Assembly (NCBI GenBank): GCA_964505035.1
Contig: CAZDGK010000021.1
Location: 1-21,704 of the forward strand
DNA: 21,704 nucleotides
Direction: 5' to 3'
Source of the DNA: CAZDGK01 sp964505035
GTDB taxonomy: Bacteria; Patescibacteriota; Saccharimonadia; UBA4664
The notes beneath the pieces are model-generated. The model saw only the letters and a list, made by a program, of their open reading frames with translations, was not told where the DNA came from and did not search any database. Numbering within the stretch: position 1 is the stretch's first letter; each line of letters starts with the position of its first letter. Shown here piece after piece: positions 19,525 through 21,704 of the stretch. The translations under genes were made by a program, and so were the position numbers.

Positions 19525-20337
19525 ATGTGCATCTCACTGTACCCCGCTCACCTTACCAACACCCTGATCATGGGCAACGTGGTGGAGCGTGAGGGGCAGA
19601 CCGTCCACGTCGTGGCGTACCAGAACCGAGTGACCAACACTTCGGGGAAGAAGAACCTGATGGTGCTGCTCGTGCCGGCTGCCGCGCAGCTCGGCCCGGA
19701 CAACTTCATCGCCACGTCCCAGGCGCCCAACGTGCTGGAGGACATAGTGACGGCCACGACGGTCGTGTCGCGCGGCTTCACGCTCGGCGGTGGCAGCGAG
19801 CCGACTCGAGGCGGCATGGTGGTCTTCCGCCATGACGTCTTCACCATCGGCGCGGGCTACTGCCGCAGCCGGGAGGACCTCGAGGAGGCGCTGGCCCAGT
19901 TCCCGGAGGACGTCCGGCCCGACCTCAACTGGTCGGTGCTGGAGGACCTGCCGGAGACCCACCCGGGTTTCCAGCTGGTACTCGCGGCGTTCGACGTGCG
20001 CGACGCGGCCAAGGCGCTGCTCGCGTACTGGTACGTCCCGACCGACCCGACCACGCTCTTCCTGCCGGCCTTCGACGCCCACGACGGGCGCAAGCCGCAG
20101 CCGGGCGCATTCGTCGACGTGGACCACACCATCTTCGTGGGTTCCGCTGACGGCACGTACGTCCGGTATTCGGACGAGCTGGGCGAGCTGGCACCATTCG
20201 TGCCCGACCAGGTGCTGCGAGTCGACGTCTACGGCGGACTGCCGAACGGCGACTTCACCCACAAGGTCGGCTCGCGGGCCGTGCACCGCACCAACTGCGG
20301 CAAGGTCTTCGCGCTCTCGCGATACTCGCACGGCTGA
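19525..20337 (+). CDS. 270-aa soluble protein, unit 4 of the array, unrecognised; Met-Cys N-terminus
   Basis: The ATG at 19525 is set by the GAAAGGA ribosome binding site and by the array promoter; an in-frame ATG at 19474 lies upstream of the -10. The product begins MCISLYPAHLTNTLIMGN. Removal of Met would expose Cys2, as in N-terminal nucleophile (Ntn) hydrolases such as choloylglycine hydrolase, but no other Ntn motif was recognised. Notable segments are GQTVHVVAYQNRV, NLMVLLVPAAAQL, GGGSEPTRGGMVVFRHDVF, SREDLEEALAQFPEDVRPDL and, near the end, RTNCGKVFALSRY. No signal peptide or membrane span is seen. Codons are strongly G/C-ending. It has a strong terminator that reaches the convergent HD-like pseudogene. 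Confidence 0.8.
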   Translation: MCISLYPAHLTNTLIMGNVVEREGQTVHVVAYQNRVTNTSGKKNLMVLLVPAAAQLGPDNFIATSQAPNVLEDIVTATTVVSRGFTLGGGSEPTRGGMVVFRHDVFTIGAGYCRSREDLEEALAQFPEDVRPDLNWSVLEDLPETHPGFQLVLAAFDVRDAAKALLAYWYVPTDPTTLFLPAFDAHDGRKPQPGAFVDVDHTIFVGSADGTYVRYSDELGELAPFVPDQVLRVDVYGGLPNGDFTHKVGSRAVHRTNCGKVFALSRYSHG

Positions 20338-20351
20338 TCGGAAAGCCACTA

Positions 20352-20386
20352 CCTCGGCGCGCATTTGCGCCGGGGTTTTCTTTTTA
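20352..20386 (+). terminator. Terminator of array unit 4
   Basis: A 9-bp stem (CCTCGGCGC / GCGCCGGGG) with a 6-nt loop and a strong T-tract TTTTCTTTTT. The end of the T-tract coincides with the stop codon of the convergent minus-strand gene (20384-20386). Confidence 0.9.
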
Positions 20387-21524
20387 TTGCGCAGGCTGTT
20401 CGCCGGCCAATTGTCGAGCTTCCCGCAGGATGTCGAGCGGGTCACGGCCGTTCTTGAGGTCCTCGGCAAACCGCGCGAGGTGTTCGGCATTGGCTAGACG
20501 GCCCGGGAACAGGTCATCGACGCCTGGCCGCAGGCGGCGCGAATGGCAGTGTCGGAATACTTGAGGTAATCCTTGAAAAACGCGGCTTGTCCGGCTACTA
20601 GCCAGGTAAGCTTTTCTCTGAGCTCCGGCTTTGACGCAATGTAAGTGAGGGCTTCTTCCATGTTTAGCGGCGTGGTGTCTACCGTTGCGTGGTCGGCCTC
20701 TAGCGCGTTTTGCATGAGCTCGCCATTTTGCTTCAGATATATCATCTCCACTGTATACTCATAGGCTCCAAGGGGCCCGCGTGGCTGCGTCGGCCCAAAT
20801 AGATCGGCGGCGCCTACCAGCTCTTGCACCAGAGCATCCTCACGGGCCTCCTGATCATCTGGGTTGGCCTCCCAGGCGCTAAGATCAATGTTTTGGGCTT
20901 TGGTCTCGGTGTTGAACGCGGTGGCTCCAATGCCGCGACCAACGCGCTTCACCGAGGCCTCATCGACGCCGGCTTTACGACAACGCTCCTCGCCCTTGGC
21001 GGCCGCTAAGCGCTCATCGCCGTGATCTGGTCCTTGCTTGCCTTCGTCCATGAGGGCTCTGCCACAGAGCTGGACGCTGTCGTGATCGGAAGCGCCGCAA
21101 AGCCCTGGGCTCTCATTTTGGCGCTGTAAACTTCCGGGAGACCGGCATGCTTGGCCGCTTCATTTACCGCTGCAGCAATTACAAGTACATTACGGGGCAC
21201 ACCGACGCCTTCGGGGCCGATGCTGGTATAGCCATGGTCGCCGCCTTCTTCAGTGAAACGCCCACCATTGTGGTAGGTCATGAGAACGGCCTTTTCGTGC
21301 GTGCCGCTGGTCATTTTGGGGTGATGCGGGGTGCCAAACTGGTCGGTAACGTCGACGATTGCGGCCGCGCCGACCTCAACTAGCCGGCGGGTTTCCGGTG
21401 CCAGCATCAGCTCGGGGTCAAGCTTAGTGACTTCGGCAACGATATCGGCCTTGGCAGCCCGGATCTCTGGAGTCTCGACTTGCTCACCGGCGGCGGACTG
21501 AACGACTTCATTGCTATCTGGCAC
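20384..21524 (-). pseudogene. HD-domain phosphohydrolase-like gene broken by two -1 frameshifts
   Basis: Read continuously, the gene starts at a GTG at 21524 (ribosome binding site AGGGAG) and needs two -1 shifts, one at about 21088-21105 and one at 20534-20538, to reach the TAA at 20384. The joined product would be about 380 aa. Frame one has YHN at residues 84-86; after the first shift comes SDHDSVQLCGRALMDEG, then DHGDERLAAAKG and later LVQELVGAADLFG. An early His, an HD pair, a downstream acidic-His segment and a late Asp match the layout of HD-superfamily metal phosphohydrolases. Frame three restores DDLFPGRLANAEHLARFAED to the end. Each shift fits one missing base, so either a decaying gene or an assembly error. 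HD assignment is moderate; substrate unknown. Confidence 0.6.
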
Positions 21525-21551
21525 CTACGTCTCCCTACTTATGTCTAGTTG

Positions 21552-21560
21552 ACTATATCA
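21552..21560 (-). promoter_or_regulatory. Extended -10 promoter of the HD-like gene
   Basis: Minus-strand TGA followed by TATAGT (21557 to 21552), immediately after the rpsJ terminator. Predicted leader about 20 nt with an AGGGAG ribosome binding site. Confidence 0.55.
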
Positions 21561-21563
21561 TAC

Positions 21564-21588
21564 TCAAAAGCCCCGGCTGTCCGGGGCT
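21564..21588 (-). terminator. Terminator of the operon ending in rpsJ
   Basis: A perfect 8-bp stem (AGCCCCGG / CCGGGGCT) with a 4-nt loop, followed on the minus strand by TTTGAG, 23 nt after the rpsJ stop. It ends the transcript that carries rpsJ, so rplC cannot depend on it. Confidence 0.8.
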
Positions 21589-21611
21589 GTATGAGCGAAA
21601 ATCGGTTTTGA

Positions 21612-21704
21612 CTACATCTTGATTTCGATGTCGACGCCGGCGGGGAGATTGAGGTTCATGAGGGCGTCGATGGTCTTGGGCGTGGGCTCGGTGATGTCGA
21701 TGAG
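21612..21704 (-). CDS. rpsJ: 30S ribosomal protein S10 (uS10), C-terminal 30 residues only
   Basis: Thirty codons and the TAG are inside the window; the rest lies beyond 21704. The peptide LIDITEPTPKTIDALMNLNL followed by PAGVDIEIKM is the conserved S10 end (IDI-x-x-PTPKT-x-DALM ... PAGV). S10 is a 30S head protein that also partners NusB in transcription antitermination. In most bacteria it is the first gene of the operon with rplC next; here a terminator and an island intervene. Confidence 0.97.
   Translation of the reverse strand, partial: LIDITEPTPKTIDALMNLNLPAGVDIEIKM

Larger units (their letters stand above)
18477..20386 (+). other. Array of four single-gene transcription units with recurring promoter and 5' UTR
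   Basis: Four consecutive units (genes at 18541, 18819, 19072 and 19525) share one plan: TTG-type -35 box, 17-nt spacer, TGC or TGT extended -10, a GTACTSS element (S = G or C) at or just after the expected start, a 22-33 nt remainder of the leader with a GAAGGG- or GAAAGG-type ribosome binding site, a short ORF, and a GC-rich hairpin. The T-rich tail of each of the first three hairpins contains or adjoins the next -35 box. The GTACTSS copies are at 18513, 18789, 19030 and 19491. The shared leader parts and unrelated coding parts suggest repeated duplication of a regulatory frame. Confidence 0.65.

Noticed and set aside
18477..20386. Integron gene-cassette array or CRISPR-like repeat
   Set aside because: No attC-type imperfect palindromes other than terminators, no integrase, and the repeated parts are promoters and leaders rather than uniform repeats with spacers.
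19534..20490. A 318-codon minus-strand open frame opposite the 270-aa gene
   Set aside because: Arg/Val/Gly-rich composition with no motif, typical of the shadow of a high-GC gene; the plus-strand frame has promoter, ribosome binding site and terminator.
20530..21105. Programmed -1 ribosomal frameshifting in the HD-like gene
   Set aside because: No X-XXY-YYZ slippery heptamer at either junction, and two shifts in one gene point to decay or sequence error instead.

Overview
The window is a GC-rich bacterial chromosome segment dominated by one minus-strand ribosomal protein cluster. Read in the direction of transcription it runs rpsJ (3' end only), a roughly 6.5 kb island, rplC-rplD-rplW-rplB-rpsS-rplV-rpsC-rplP-rpmC-rpsQ-rplN-rplX-rplE-rpsN-rpsH-rplF-rplR-rpsE-rplO-secY, then infA-rpmJ-rpsM-rpsK-rpsD-rpoA-rplQ-rplM-rpsI, and finally a WhiB-family gene and the first codons of what looks like a second one. 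No rpmD (L30) lies between rpsE and rplO, and adk and map are missing between secY and infA. L30 loss is a known trait of the Candidate Phyla Radiation (Patescibacteria). With high GC, UGA used as a normal stop, and WhiB and mycothiol-isomerase-like genes of actinobacterial type, my best guess is a Saccharibacteria (TM7)-like organism. This is inferred from gene content, not from a phylogeny.

Right part (15152-21600), the island between rpsJ and rplC. A terminator follows rpsJ, and rplC has its own strong promoter and a leader of about 127 nt, so the classical S10 operon is split. The island holds, on the minus strand, a twice-frameshifted HD-domain-like gene, a mycothiol-dependent maleylpyruvate isomerase (DinB-like) family gene, rarA and a small membrane protein. 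On the plus strand it holds a 61-aa membrane protein, a 224-aa tail-anchored protein and an array of four single-gene transcription units (18477-20386). Each unit has an extended -10 promoter with 17-nt spacing, a short 5' UTR carrying a GTACTSS element (S = G or C), a purine-rich ribosome binding site, one unrecognised ORF and a GC hairpin terminator. The T-rich tail of one terminator runs into the -35 box of the next promoter. Two encoded peptides (54 and 43 aa) look like paralogous tail-anchored proteins. This array is the most novel feature here.

Middle part (1072-15024): tightly packed translation genes, many joined by ATGA or TAATG overlaps. An internal promoter (TTTACA-N17-TATAAT) ahead of infA divides the run into an S10/spc block ending at secY and an alpha block (infA to rpsI) closed by a perfect 10-bp hairpin. 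Several proteins (L17, L22, L24, S5, L15) carry low-complexity Lys/Ala-rich C-terminal tails, with Glu as well in L17, L22 and L24.

Left part (1-1026): a WhiB-like Fe-S transcription factor with a long disordered tail, with its own promoter and terminator, followed by a second promoter and a truncated gene.

Four island genes (15253+, 15702-, 17001- and 18437-) have an extended -10 box (TGN then a hexamer) ending only 6-7 nt before the start codon and no usable Shine-Dalgarno, which predicts leaderless mRNAs. The ribosomal genes and the plus-strand array mostly use Shine-Dalgarno sequences. No tRNA, rRNA, CRISPR array or transposase was seen.
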